From NCBI GenBank assembly GCA_035771165.1, contig JAWNZC010000181.1:171501-235500 (forward strand): DNA of 64,000 bases, given 5' to 3'. Position numbers and translations under genes: made by a program. Shown here piece by piece: positions 33,305-44,538 of this stretch (positions within the stretch are counted from its first letter, which is position 1; each line of letters begins with the position of its first letter). Origin of the DNA: Paragorgia papillata. Lineage: Eukaryota > Cnidaria > Anthozoa > Scleralcyonacea > Coralliidae. The notes beneath the pieces were generated by a model that worked only from the letters and a program-made list of their open reading frames with translations, did no database searches and had not been told where the DNA came from.

Positions 33305-33773
33305 CAAGGCAAGGCCTCTTGCAAAGGCAAAGCCAGCAATATTTTTTGTCCCACGTAATGTAAATTTAATTGTAAACGGAAGTACCGGTACTTAAAAATC
33401 CTTCAATGTGTTGAAACAACTTCATATTAATTACTCAAAATACTTTAAATATCTTGGAATTTCCTGCACATAAGTGAAAACTAAACAAAAAATATTTATG
33501 ATATTGACAGAATTGTAGCGTTAAAACTATTATTCTTGCATGAGACGAATGTTAAATTCTTCAAGGAACAAACCCTGGGGTTCTTGCTCAACTGAAATTT
33601 TTAAATTTCATTTTCTACAGGTTGCTGATTGAATCAATCAATCAAAATTACAATGTTGTGTATCAATATTGCAAAGTTGCACACAAGAGAACATCTGGTT
33701 TGACTATAATTTTAAAGGTCAAGTACTGTGTATTGCATGGTGGCTGTGTGGTCCCTGGTAGTGTGTGAGAAGT

Positions 33774-33957
33774 AATATTTATTTGCTAAGCTTTCAGCCT
33801 GTTGACTCATTAGCCTTCATCAGAGCAACCTAACAACAAGCTGTCAGCTAACATCATTAATATTTAGGATAATAAATAATGTTAGCCAACAGCTTGTTGT
33901 TATATTGCTCTGATGAAGACCTGAGTCAGCAGGTCGAAAGCTTAGCAAATAAATATT
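33774..33957. repeat. Penelope-style palindrome with CTGATGAAG...CGAAAGC motif
   Basis: The arms AATATTTATTTGCTAAGCTT and complement enclose two inverse copies of CTGATGAAG - stem - CGAAAGCTTAGC. In the right copy the stem GACCTG...CAGGTC pairs well. The paralogue is at 44539-44719. Confidence 0.65.
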
Positions 33958-33982
33958 AAGCGTGGTGTTTCCACAAAACTTA

Positions 33983-34242
33983 CTGCCATTTGCAAGCCAC
34001 TGTTAGGCTAGCGATTATTTTCACATTTGTTTACATTTGAAAGTTGAAAGTTTCACCAGAAGACATTGAACATTTAAAAACAAACCAATCAACTTGCGGC
34101 ATCATTTCAAAGAAACCTGTCAAAATGACACTGCAAGTTGCTTGATTTGTTTTTAAATGTTCAATGTTTTCTGGTGAAACACTGAAACTCATAAACAAAT
34201 GTGAAAATAATTGCAAGCCTAATGGTGGCTTGCAAATGGCAG
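33983..34242. mobile_element. Tc1/mariner-like MITE (CTGCCATTTGCAAGCCAC ends)
   Basis: Arms of over 100 bp are inverted, and TA flanks both ends (33981-33982, 34243-34244). The paralogue is at 44745-44999. Confidence 0.65.
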
Positions 34243-34320
34243 TATTTTAAAAACTAATAATTATTATGTAAACAAACTCTTGGTCATGAATGCGCAGTTT
34301 GCATTGTAGATCACCTGTAA

Positions 34321-34381
34321 CACTTTGAGGCCTGGACCTCTCCCTGTGCTGAATAAAATCGTCTGGGAAGACTTCAAAGTG
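34321..34381. mobile_element. 61-bp TTAA-type hairpin MITE with different arms but the same core
   Basis: The arms CACTTTGAGGCC.. / ..CTTCAAAGTG enclose GCTGAATAAAATCGTCTGGG. The right flank is TTAA (34382-34385), the left TGTAA. The paralogue at 45074-45134 has TTAA on both sides. Confidence 0.65.
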
Positions 34382-34385
34382 TTAA

Positions 34386-35802
34386 AACAAAATGCCAAAG
34401 TGAGTACTGAATGTCTGAGTACAGACTTGATGTGTGTGTGTCAAATGAAAAGGACAGTATTATTAAGAGTTATTTTATTCATTAGTTTCTGTTACAGAAT
34501 TTTGCTTTCCACTTGACAAATTGACAAACAATGGACACAGACTAGTTTTAGTGGTTTCCAATCCCAACCAAAAATAAATTCTAACCCTTATCTTACCCAT
34601 AATCCTAACTTTATAAAAGCGAATATCCCCTCAAAACAATGTCTTCTACCGCAGGAAGCAACCCTTATAATTTGAAATCAGCTCGAGCGAGACTCGAGAT
34701 AAATTGTCTTACCGTATGTTTTTTCCTTCCATATCAAAGACTTTTCATCCCAGTTTACTTTAACAAGTCAAAACCTAGCAAAAAGCAGTTAATATTGCTT
34801 TATCTTCATCGGTATTCAAAAGCACGTGGAACGCCATCTTGGATATTTAAATTTCTCGGACATTCAGGCAAAGAGCGCGTGCAGGCTAAAACAAGGCCCT
34901 AAACACCCTGCGAGGGCAATTTATATTCAGTTTATCATATTATCTATGCTTACGAAAGAAAAAGGAAAGTCTGAAATAAAGAATGTTTAGAGGTACAAGT
35001 AGGTACAAAGGTATGGAAAGTTTCAACATAAAAAACAATTCAAGAACTGTGAAAATATCGTTCATATTTCTGACGAGAACGCAACGACAAACGTTTAAGT
35101 CCTTTCACGACTTCAAGTTTTAAAAGCGACTAAAAAATACATTTCTGTATCTAAAATACTTCTGATATGCTTACCTTGTAAACCCACTTGTTAAAAGAAG
35201 ACGAAAGACAATATCAGCTGTCGAAATAAAATACAAGATATGCAGTCGCTCTTCCTCAAGCCAACGCTCTAAACGTTGAGAAAGAAAGCTCCGACAATAG
35301 AAACTCTTTTCGCTGTTTTTTTAAAGTCAAAGTCGAGATTTTTCAGGGAATATTTTTTCTTTTATTCAGCGAAGCAAAAATCCAAAACATTATTTTCAAT
35401 CTTGAACGAAATTTTCCCGCTTCAGCAGCTGGTATGCTCACGTCATCAATACGAAACATGATTGGTCGCTTGAAGAGAATTTCTATTCTTATTTTTTTTT
35501 CCTTTTATATTGTTCAGGATTTGAAAGTGTTTTATTGCGGGTTTTGCCTTCTTTAGCAAAAACGTTTCTTCCTACTTTACTTTTCAGTCCTAGAAACCTA
35601 GCAAAAACAAGTTAACTGGACATCACTTTTTCGTCAACAAACGGGACACGGCAGCACAAGGCAGCACTGCGAGAGGATAACCGTAAATTGAGGTCAGCGC
35701 TGTGAAATACTTTGTGGCATATCGTTATTAAGGTTTCGTTTTAAAAAGGCCCGGGTAAATTTGGTCTTTTAAATTAACGAGAGTCATCAGAGGGGGCCCA
35801 TC
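34386..35802. other. Sequence without recognised gene, including the B/C junction
   Basis: It belongs to block B until about 35110. The piece 35111-35395 has no counterpart in the second copy, where the giant foldback sits. Block C begins at about 35396. Small frames here show no family resemblance. Confidence 0.35.
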
Positions 35803-36739
35803 CACTGACCTATATATATAACTGGACTGCGGGTGCTGGCCAAAAATGTGTCCCCATTTTCACTTTCAAAATGGCGGCATTTATGGGTCCTTCTGCTAAT
35901 GGTAGCGACCACTGACTTGTACTTATCGTAGGAAAAAAGAATATTTATGTAAATACAAAGCGATTTTCTTACTTTATTAAAAAATCGTTCCTATGCGAGG
36001 GCTTCCCTAGAGGTGAATAAAATCGTCTGGCGTTACTGCGTTAGCCAGAACAAAATACTAAAGAGTAAAGACCAATAAATTCGGACAGGAAAGAGTTAAT
36101 GCGTGCAGGTTGGTCATTCCCGGGCCGCTCAACAAATATTTTGTTTACACAAACTCGAGACCAGGACGATATTATGCTGACTTGGCAAAAATTCTGACAG
36201 AAAATTCGACAAAGTTTGCCTAGTCCGTCTACTCCGAACGTATTCTCAAGAAATAATCCACTGTAGAAGTTATAAAATATGTTGGCAGAAAGATAATCCA
36301 CCTTGCTATAACATACGTGCAGTTTATCCGACCAAATAGCTTAGTTTCCCTAAAAAAAGCGAAATACCAAACATGTCCAAATCATAATAGCGGCCGCTAT
36401 TTTGAATTTTTTCCCCGTATGTATTATAATGTCTTCTCCGAATGTTTTCTCGAGAAATAAACCACTGTAGAAGCTATCAAATATACTGGAAGAAAGATAA
36501 TTCATTTGGCTACAACATACGTACAGTTTATCCGACTAAATAGCTTAGTTTTCTTTAAAAAAAAGCGAAATACCGAAACATGTCCAACACGAACTAGAGA
36601 TTCTTAGGTATCGGTCAGCGACCTTCACCATTAGCAAAAGGACCCATAAATGCCGCCATTTTGAAAACGATTTTGGGGACACTTTTCCTAACTCAAAGGT
36701 AATAGGAGCACGCAGTCCAGTTATATATATAGGTCAGTG
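35803..36739. mobile_element. hAT MITE (CACTGACCTATATATATAAC ends), 937 bp
   Basis: The inverted ends are at least 30 bp, with an 8-bp duplication GGCCCATC at 35795-35802 and 36740-36747. Block C' shows the single empty GGCCCATC at about 56724. Inside are an internal duplication of about 160 bp (about 36225-36390 and 36430-36590) and a degenerate hairpin MITE (about 35990-36097) with core GAATAAAATCGTCTGGC. No transposase is seen. Confidence 0.85.
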
Positions 36740-36756
36740 GGCCCATCTTGCCAGCG

Positions 36757-36872
36757 CGTGGGCACCAATGGCGGACTCGAAAGACGCGCGGGGACTGTGG
36801 CAGGGGATTTTAAAAAAAACACGATCGAGTGTGCCAGTCCCCCGCGCGTCTTTCGAGTCTGCCACAGTGTTC
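36757..36872. repeat. GC-rich hairpin in block C
   Basis: GGCGGACTCGAAAGACGCGC and its near-complement pair around AAAAAAAACACGATCG. It is duplicated at about 56742-56862 with a few compensating and non-compensating changes. No coding role is supported. Confidence 0.55.
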
Positions 36873-36940
36873 CCACGCGCTGCCAAGATGGGCTCCCTGT
36901 GGAGTCATCCGTCACAAGTGACGGGCGAATATTAGGACCG

Positions 36941-37110
36941 GACAAGAATTAAGGAGATTTTCCAATGGCGAATTTCGTCGCGCGAGGCGACATTGCTATT
37001 TTAAAACTGAACAGATTGGAATAGATTTTTAATTAGTCCCGTTCGAGAGATGGTGAGAGAAAAGTAAAACGTCTCTTCACGCGACAAAATTCGCCAGTGG
37101 AAAACCGGCT
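36941..37110. repeat. Inverted-repeat element (CCAATGGCGAATTTCGTCGC / GCGACAAAATTCGCCAGTGG)
   Basis: The arms pair imperfectly around a short AT-rich centre. The paralogue is at about 56934-57100. Target duplications were not resolved. Confidence 0.45.
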
Positions 37111-37227
37111 ACGAGGAGATTTGGATTGTTCGAACTGACACACGGACATAACATATTCACTGTTATTTTTAATGTAATTAGCAATAACTTACAAATCAGT
37201 ATTTTTTCATATTTTCCATTTCTATTT

Positions 37228-37371
37228 AGTATAAACCAACTAGTCAAGTATTACAAATGCTGGATCCCGATTGGTTGAGTGAAATTTTCAATGTAATTTA
37301 GGGCAGAAAACTTTCCCGAGGTTTCAGTTGTTTCTTGCAATAGTTTGATCAACTGGTTGGTTTATACTAAA
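37228..37371. mobile_element. MITE with AGTATAAACCAACTAGTCAA ends
   Basis: The inverted ends (AGTATAAACCAACTAGT / ACTGGTTGGTTTATACT) border 144 bp that include CCCGATTGGTTGAGTG. The paralogue is at about 57210-57352. The flanks are T/A-rich, so the target duplication cannot be told. Confidence 0.5.
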
Positions 37372-38185
37372 CTTCGTTTATAAGTCGTCCTCAGTTCACA
37401 GACAACTGGTCTAACTGTTTATATATTTTTTCTCCATTTAGAACAGGTGATAACTAAATAAAACTATTATTACATGATATTAATATTTCAGAATACAAGA
37501 TCTTTTGTCTAGATTCTAAGTCGGGTTGAAGAACCAGGAATAATCATTGTCAATTCAGAGTGTTCATTCTATTCACACAGAGTGTATTACTTGACTGCAG
37601 TCATAAGAAGCTTTGGCCACTGAATGTTAAATTCATCTTTAATATTTCACTCTTAAAGCTCCGTCATCACTTGCACGCCACTGCAGTTGAAACTGTTAAT
37701 CGTTCATCCCAATTTTCAAAATAGCATTTTTCACCAGCTTGGACATTCATTGTTGGTCTCGTCTCGGTGTCTTGTCTGGTGACTTCACCGACTTTATCAT
37801 TGTAAGATGATAATTGTTGATCTGCTGGTCCGGCTGGTTAATAGCAACACAGTAGCTTGCATTCAATAAATACCACATTTCAAGTCAGTTGTATTCTAGA
37901 ACAAGGTAAAATTATTGTATGAGTATCAAGGTTACGTCAGCAACCAATCACAGCGCGTGATTTTCCGGGAAGTAACCCATGCAATAAAATAAACGACATT
38001 AAAACATTTTCACTGCGCTTTAACAAAGAGAAACACTGTACCTTTAACTTTGTGATTCAATAGAAAGAGAGGTTTTTGACGGAATTAATACCACACCATC
38101 CAAAGGAAGACGTAATCTTAATATCAAAAAATTATTAGTGATAATTGATAAGTATAATAATTGATAAAAAATTAATACATGTAAA

Positions 38186-38222
38186 AAAATTTTGGGGGGA
38201 GGGGGGAGGGGGGGCGGGGGTT
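38186..38222 (+). other. G-run cluster, possible G-quadruplex
   Basis: Several runs of five or more G occur within 37 bases. The paralogue at 58181-58203 has a shifted arrangement, as expected of an unstable tract. Confidence 0.5.
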
Positions 38223-38337
38223 AGTAAATATTTCAGATAGACGCCATTTTATTTTCAGTTGAACACTGCACTTGGCTCTAAACTCAATCGTATTAGTTTT
38301 CTGTTAACATTCAATAATACATTTTAATTGTACTTAC

Positions 38338-38427
38338 TTTCTGGCGCCATCAGACATGTCTAAAGCGGCCACAAAACCGCTTATGCCCGGGAACCTGACC
38401 TGCACCAGTACATTGGTACATTTCACT
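38338..38427 (-). CDS. Candidate coding exon of an unidentified host gene, copy 1
   Basis: On the minus strand a 90-nt segment is preceded by a pyrimidine-rich tract ending CAG (38430-38428) and followed by GTAAGT (38337-38332), a near-ideal exon frame. One frame is open throughout: VKCTNVLVQVRFPGISGFVA, then ALDMSDGAR. The other two meet stops. The second block copy (58321-58410) keeps both splice signals and the same frame with two conservative amino-acid changes. No protein family is recognised. No neighbouring exon could be joined in phase with certainty, so it may be an isolated or decayed exon. Confidence 0.35.
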
Positions 38428-38469
38428 CTGCAACGAATAAAGAAATCACAATATTAGCTGATAAGTATA

Positions 38470-38572
38470 GGTTAGTGACCGAAACCGAGGTCACTACGCT
38501 GGTTATTAACCCCGAGGACCGCAGGTCCAAGGGTAATAACCAGCGTAGTGACCGAGGTTAAGGTCACTAACC
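38470..38572. repeat. Perfect foldback hairpin (GGTTAGTGACCGAAACCGAG)
   Basis: GGTTAGTGACC at the left pairs with GGTCACTAACC at the right, and CACTACGCTGGTTATTA pairs with TAATAACCAGCGTAGTG. The paralogue is at 58454-58556, where the loop changed from GAGGACCGCAGGTCC to GAGGGGCGCAGGCCC. Confidence 0.7.
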
Positions 38573-39410
38573 GACTTAGTTTATTCATGACACAGACGAT
38601 ATTTGTCGTTATTTAACAGTTTAAGTTTTAAAGCGATATAGTAGGTCATTTAATATGCAAGGTCAATAACCTATTTATTAACCGCGGCACATCAAAGATA
38701 ATTTGTGCGTGAATAAACTAATTAATAGTTAACTACTAATCTATTCTCTAGCTATAATATTTAACCAGATATGTGTTACGAGCGCGAGAAAGAGATTGGA
38801 CCGTGTTTGCTGCAGGACTTAATATTGCACAAACAAAGTAAATATAAACCATTGCACCAACCTATAGCGCAATAAGTTATCGTTAACAATCAGTTGACAT
38901 CCATGCATTGCGTACTTTCAATAACAGTTCATATTTCAGCTCTGCGACTAACGTTGGAATTCTCAAATAATATCATTAGCTGTTTTGTCAGACTCATCTG
39001 CAATTTAAAGAAAATTTGAATGAATTAAGACGCTAACGGACAAATATTTAATTCCCTCTCTCGGATCTAAAATTACAGTATCTTTAATGCATTTTATCAG
39101 CAGTTTGACTCTAATGTACTTACAACAAAGCTTCTGCATTGGTCACCCATACAGCATACGACTAAGGACTCGAACACAGCTAACGCTATCAACAGCTTGT
39201 AGTCGATATTCTTGCACCAATGGTCGCGGTATGAACATGAACCATCAGTTTAAACTAAGAGGTTGAAGAACAGCCAGTTGCACTCTAGGGTCATTAGACC
39301 TTAGACCAACAGTCTCATTTAGGAATCTGAACATTCTGGATTTCTGGATGACGTCGTAAAAGTTTCAGTGCATGGTGCATTGTCAGGTGAGGGAGTGTCA
39401 GTGTAGCAAT

Positions 39411-39656
39411 TCAGCTGAGTTGCTGTAGTAGACCACAACTCTGGTTAGCTCGTATTGATCCAGTCAGCAGCATGGTAAAGCTGAAATAAAGCAAGTCTGT
39501 TAGCTTCTGTAAAAAGTCTCGCGAGCTGGTCTCAGTCTGGCTAGGTTTGGAAACAAGGCTGCTGGGAGAACGACGAACAGGCTTCATCATCAAGTTGTTA
39601 CGGACAAAGCTCAGCAGAAGATACGTTGCCAGAGGGAACAGAGAGACATTCCCATC
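39411..39656 (-). CDS. Candidate terminal coding exon of an unidentified host gene, copy 1
   Basis: A minus-strand frame of 81 codons plus stop begins right after a good acceptor (TTGACCTTCACTTCAG at 39672-39657). It reads DGNVSLFPLATYLLLSFVRN, then a basic/serine-rich middle (KPVRRSPSSLVSKPSQTE), then two hydrophobic, helix-like segments (LTDLLYFSFTMLLTG). The block C' copy (59399-59644) differs by two base changes near its start, both at third codon positions in this frame. That hints at constraint, but the sample is too small to prove it. The product is unknown. The order on the minus strand would put it upstream of the 38338-38427 segment, so a stop here conflicts with both being in one simple transcript. 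Confidence 0.25.
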   Translation of the reverse strand, partial: DGNVSLFPLATYLLLSFVRNNLMMKPVRRSPSSLVSKPSQTETSSRDFLQKLTDLLYFSFTMLLTGSIRANQSCGLLQQLS

Positions 39657-39959
39657 CTGAAGTGAAGGTCAACTGTGGTTCGTAATAACTTTCGTTTGTT
39701 CGCATGGACACAATCATTGTCTAAACTAGGGATGTCCAAGTATAGCCAGTTGCATTCTAGGCTCATCAGCGCCATTTGAAAGTCTCAAGATTCTGGATGT
39801 GTTTCATCGTGTGGGTAGTTCCACGAGAGAGCAGAGAAATTGAATTGAAGTACACCAAATTTCGACTGCCATAGACGTTTCAGTACATGGTCCACTGCCA
39901 AGGGACAGCTCCCAGTTTTAAAGACATTCCACTACAAATATATTACTTAATTGTAAAAG

Positions 39960-40190
39960 CCATATTTTTTTTATCCAATAAGCACTAATATTTTTTCTTT
40001 ATTTTTTGTATTTATCTTTTGTCTTTATATTTTTTGTATTTTATTTTTTTTGTATTTTTTGTATTTTTTTTTGTATTTTTTGTATATTTTTTTTTTGTTG
40101 TTTTCTCTTTAGTCACTTCATATTCTTTTTTTTTATTCTATTCTTTCTCTTTTTTTGGGGGTTATTTTATTTTCCTAGTGCTTTTCTTAA
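39960..40190. repeat. T-rich low-complexity tract
   Basis: Long T runs broken by GTA, GGG and C. It yields Phe-rich frames without meaning. The paralogue is at 59940-60165 with different run lengths. Confidence 0.9.
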
Positions 40191-40774
40191 AACATATTCC
40201 TACTCATTTACAACATGAAGACATTTACACGAAGTCTTATTTCCACACGACACCAGAAAATGTTCTATTCCAGTTATCAAACGCGTATCATTGTTCGAGT
40301 ACAAAAAGCAACCAGGTTTGGTTTTCACAGTAAACTAAGAAGAACTTTCTGTTTAGAATAATTCAACGCAACTCATTTTATTTTCACAAACACAAGTAGA
40401 CGGTCATTTGATGCTGGAAATGCCGGAATAATAAAATATGGTTTACAATTAAAAAATAACTTCAATTTTTGGCACTATTAACTGTATAGAACTTCATTTG
40501 GTGTCGTGTAACATTGGTAGTGGCTTTCTTACATGCATTTCTCTCGCACATGCAATGCAATATTCTTTTAATATCGACGTTCATTGCGTGCGAGAAACTT
40601 GCAAGATCAACCCTATATTGCTAGCAACATGCTTTCGACAACAAACTGTTGTATCGAAGACTGCAGTACTGCTTCCATGTGGTACGTTTTAAAACTACAT
40701 AATATAAGACTAGCTATTTTTTCTTTTTTTTAATTTTTTAAATCTTTTTCTAACTGTCGCCTGTGACACTATTC

Positions 40775-41757
40775 TTAAACTTACAACTTTGGCATTTCAA
40801 TAGCTCAATGATTAAAACATGCATTACCGGATGATGATGAAATATGTAACCTTCGCCTACCAACCGATTTTCAGTGGCCGGGCTCAATGGTTAGAGAATG
40901 TTACTGGATGATGAGAAGATTACAGATTGTTTAATGTGTGACCTTCGCTTAACGACTTTCGGATGATGGTGAACAGAAGATTACAGATGGTGAAATATGG
41001 AACCTTCGCGTACCATATGATTTTCAGTGGCTCAATGGTTAGAGAATGCATTACTGGATAATGCATGGTAATGAAAAGATTACAGATTGTTTAATGTGTG
41101 ACCTTCGCTTACCGACTTTCGGATGATGGTGAACAGAAGATTACAGATGGTGAAATATGCAACCTTCGCGTACCATATGATTTTCAGTAGATCAATGAGT
41201 TAAAGAGTTGAAAGACAAAACTTTTGTTTGGTTCCGTTTAAAAAGACAAACCTTTTTGTTTGGTTCCGTTTAAAACGTTTTTATGTTTGCATCACATGTT
41301 TGAGTGGAAAACCAGCAAACATTTGAAAGTTCGTTTTGGCATTTCAGTAGCTCAATGGTTAGAGCATGCATTACTGGATGATGGTGGACAGAAGATTACA
41401 GATGGTGAAATATGTAACCTTCGCCTACCATATGATTTTCAGTGGCTCAATGGTTGGAGCATGTTACTGGATAATGGTAATGAGAAGATTACAGATTGTT
41501 TAATGTGCGACCTTCACTTACCGACTTTCGGATGATGGTGAACAGAAGATTACAGATGGTGAAATATGCAACCTTCGCGTACAATATGATTTTCAGTAGA
41601 TCAATAAGTTAAAGAGTTGAAAGACAAAACTTTTGCTTGGTTCCGTTTAAAAAGACAAAACGTTTGTTTCGTTCCGTTTAAAAAGACAAAACTTTTGTTT
41701 GGTTCCGTTTAAAACGTTTTTATGTTTGCATCACATGTTTGAGTGTTAATTTGCAAA
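40775..41757. repeat. Tandem tRNA-headed units in block C
   Basis: Box A-like TAGCTCAATGGTTAGAGCAT or TGGCTCAATGGTTAGAG recurs every 80-100 bp, joined to GAAGATTACAGATTG and ACCTTCGC(C/T)TACC pieces. A proper box B is missing. These appear derived from a tRNA-type SINE head. Confidence 0.65.
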
Positions 41758-41987
41758 TTTGCAAATTGGTGAAATGACCTGATGCAACTGGGTTTTGAGC
41801 CAGACAAGAAAGAGATATGGCACAGCTGCAGACAATCAATATACAAATATTAATATATACAGACTAGATCAGCTCAATACTTCACACTTAAGTGTGTAGA
41901 AAGATATGGATTAATCTTTGAGAAAATTATTCCTTCAGTCTGAAAAGGACAAAACTGTCAGATGTTAATTAATTGCTGCAGAATTAA

Positions 41988-42229
41988 TCCATTGCTGTCT
42001 ATACTATAGGATATGAGGGTTCTCTCTTTGATGAGTAAAATCATCTGGTCCTAGACAGCTGTAAAACAATAAAGGGACTGTTTTTAGTCAGTTCAGCCAG
42101 GAATGGGTTAATCACTTGTTAACTCATTGCTGCCTAGGATGGCTGAGAGTTCTCTATTTGACTAGTAAAATCATCTGGTGTTGACACAGTAAAACAATAA
42201 AGGGACTGTTTTTGCCAGCTCAGGCAGGA
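41988..42229. mobile_element. Two TTAA-flanked hairpin MITEs in block B' (41988-42107, 42123-42229)
   Basis: The same structure as those at 29062-30361, with cores GAGTAAAATCATCTGG and TAGTAAAATCATCTGG. TTAA is present at 41984, 42108 and 42119. Confidence 0.65.
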
Positions 42230-43216
42230 ACTAAAAAGTCACACACTTTTAAAAATAAACTACTTAGCTAGAAGACAGTTGATGTCACTGACATAACTAG
42301 CATGCGTGAATTAAAGATACTAGTTTCAGAGATAAAGATCGACAAAGGAAATAGATCATTTCCCCAGGGGAAGAGGGGAGCTAGGGAAGGTTAGAACAGT
42401 TGTGAGGTTTTCTTCTGTATATACATGTATAAACGAATATTGTTTCTGTGGGTGCAGATGTCTGGTGACATATGTAAAATTCAGCTAGCTACCCTAATAA
42501 GTACATGCAGTAAATGTCAAACTTGGTTGACTAATTCAATATCATAATTTTATGTCTCGTTTAAACCCAAAGGATCAGTTTTCTTCTAACTGCTGTAATT
42601 CTGGTGTGTTTTGTACACAAAAACATTGTTTGAAAAATCCACATGAAATATATGCTTTTTTGGCACTGGAAAACCATAACAGTTTTTGGGGCCAAGAGAT
42701 AAAATATATTAGACATGGTTTGAAAACCATTCAGACAAACTTTGAGGCTGATTCAGTGAACTCTGATCAAGGTTGACCTCCCGCAGCAAACACAAGCCCA
42801 CCCACAGACACAATACTAATTATTGAATATTTAAAATCAAGTTATGTTTTGATGATGGCTAGACATTGAAATATGCAAGGATAACAAGCCATAATGACCA
42901 GGGAGTTAACGTCTGACTCTGATCAGAATCAACCCATAACAAGGCCTGGTGCTGAAAGCTTTTATGAAAACAATATTGATTATTTTTGTCTGAAGAGGAT
43001 ATATTTAATATATTTCTTAAAGCAGATATACAGAGGGAATTTCCTAAATATGACTCAGCATATAGGTAGTGACAATGTGTTCCTGTTTGAATATGTTCCT
43101 TAATTCATATTTTGCTTCAAGTACATGTACATGCATTATTATATGTCTTGGTCAATTTTGTTTTTATTAATGTTAAAAATATTCCATAGTATCTCAAAGC
43201 TATATAATATATATAT

Positions 43217-43503
43217 TTAAAAAACTCATTAATAATTCATGAGGAAAACACAAAGAAAAATCATAACCGTATCGTGGTTTTATATCTGATAAAATTTTCT
43301 CCTGATTTACATAAACTTTAGGTTTGATTTTCTCGCCTTAGACAACGTTATTTTTCAAAATTACTACGTCAACGAACTTACCAAATGGTGATCGTTTTTT
43401 AAGCCATTCAAAACACTCGCAGAACGTGTTTTATCAGATCTAAAACACTCGGCTTCGCCTCGTGTTTTATATCTGATAAAACACTCCTGCTCGTGTTTTA
43501 AAT
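43217..43503. mobile_element. MITE-like insertion (TTTAAAAAACTC ... CTCGTGTTTTAAA)
   Basis: It is absent from the same place in block B. The right half repeats GTGTTTTATATCTGATAAAA and AAACACTCCTGCTCGTGTTT in both orientations. The ends are AT-rich, so the borders are approximate. Confidence 0.5.
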
Positions 43504-43514
43504 AGTACATATAT

Positions 43515-44051
43515 ACAGTCAAACCTCCCTTTGTGGACACCTCTCATAAGTGGACACCTCCCATAAGTGGACACCTCTCGTAAGTGGACACCTCCCTTTG
43601 TGGACACCTCTCGTAAGTGGACACCTCTCATAAGTGGACACCTCCCATAAGTGGACACCTCTCGTAAGTGGACACCTCCCTTTGTGGACACCTCCCTTTG
43701 TGGACACCTATCATAAGTGGACACCTCTCATAAGTGGACACCTCCTTTGTGGACACCTCGTAAGTGGACACCTCCCGTAAGTGGACACCTCTCGTAAGTG
43801 GACACCTCCCTTTGTGGACACCTCTCGTAAGTGGACACCTCCCATAAGTGGACACCTCCTGTAAGTGGACACCTCGTGTAAGTGGACACCTTGCAAAGTG
43901 GACACATCCCTTTGTGGACACCTCCTGTACATGTAAGTGGACACCTCTCGTAAGTGGACACCTCTCGTAAGTGGACACCTCTCATAAGTGGACACCTCCC
44001 TTTGTGGACATCTCTCGTAAGTGGACACCTCCCGTAAGTGGACACCTCTCA
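43515..44051. repeat. 16-17 bp minisatellite, second array
   Basis: Paralogue of 32755-33304 with a different order of unit types. It includes one unit widened by TACATGTAA and several shortened ones. Multi-frame reading on the minus strand is an artefact of the unit. Confidence 0.9.
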
Positions 44052-44538
44052 CAAGGCAAGGCCTCTTGTGAAGGCAAGGCCTCTTGTGAAGGCAAAGCCA
44101 GGGATATTTTTTGTCCCACGAAATGTAAATTTAATTGCAAACGGAAGTACCGGTACTTAAAAATCCTTCAATGTGTTGAAATAACTTCATATTAATTACT
44201 CAAAATACCTTAAATATCTTGTAATTTCCTGCACATAAGTGAAAACTAAACAAAAAATATTTATGATATTGACAGAATTGTAGTGTTAAAACTATTATTC
44301 TTGCATGAGACGAATGTTAAATTCTTCAAGGAACAAACCCTGGGGTTCTTGCTCAACTGAAATTTTTAAATTTCATTTTCTACAAGTTGCTGATTGAATC
44401 TATCAATCAAAATTACAATGTTGTGTATCAATATTGCAAAGTTGCACACAAGAGAACATCTGGTTTGACTATAATTTTAAAGGTCAAGTACTGTGTATTG
44501 CATGGTGGCTGTGTGGTCCCTGGTAGTGTGTGAGAAGT

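Larger units (their letters stand above)
28925..35110. repeat. Block B of a roughly 13-kb tandem duplication, copy 1
   Basis: Collinear with 41855-49873. It differs by a unique hAT (31334-32722), by extra hairpin MITEs and filler at 29180-30120, and by repeat length in the 17-bp minisatellite. No host gene is identified in it. Confidence 0.8.
35396..41757. repeat. Block C of the tandem duplication, copy 1
   Basis: Collinear with 56330-62790 at a few per cent divergence. It has a unique hAT insertion (35803-36739) and only about one unit of the 415-bp repeat that is amplified in C'. Confidence 0.8.

Noticed and set aside
32707..33354. Long minus-strand frames (157-215 codons) over the GTGGACACCTC array
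   Set aside because: They are direct readings of a 16-17-bp tandem repeat in every frame, with no non-repetitive domain and no supporting signals.
36041..36301. 86-codon minus-strand frame
   Set aside because: It covers part of an internally duplicated hAT MITE and a hairpin MITE, and shows no domain.
39117..39300. A further exon ending in GTAAGT (39122-39117)
   Set aside because: The donor and an acceptor-like CTCTTAG exist, but the frame starts with a stop, has no phase fit to the next candidate exon, and the second copy has a one-base insertion.
40006..40333. Phe-rich frames resembling membrane proteins
   Set aside because: They come from a T-rich low-complexity tract, and the second copy (60008-60319) has different run lengths.
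43467..44052. Several overlapping frames over the second GTGGACACCTC array
   Set aside because: Same artefact as in the first array.
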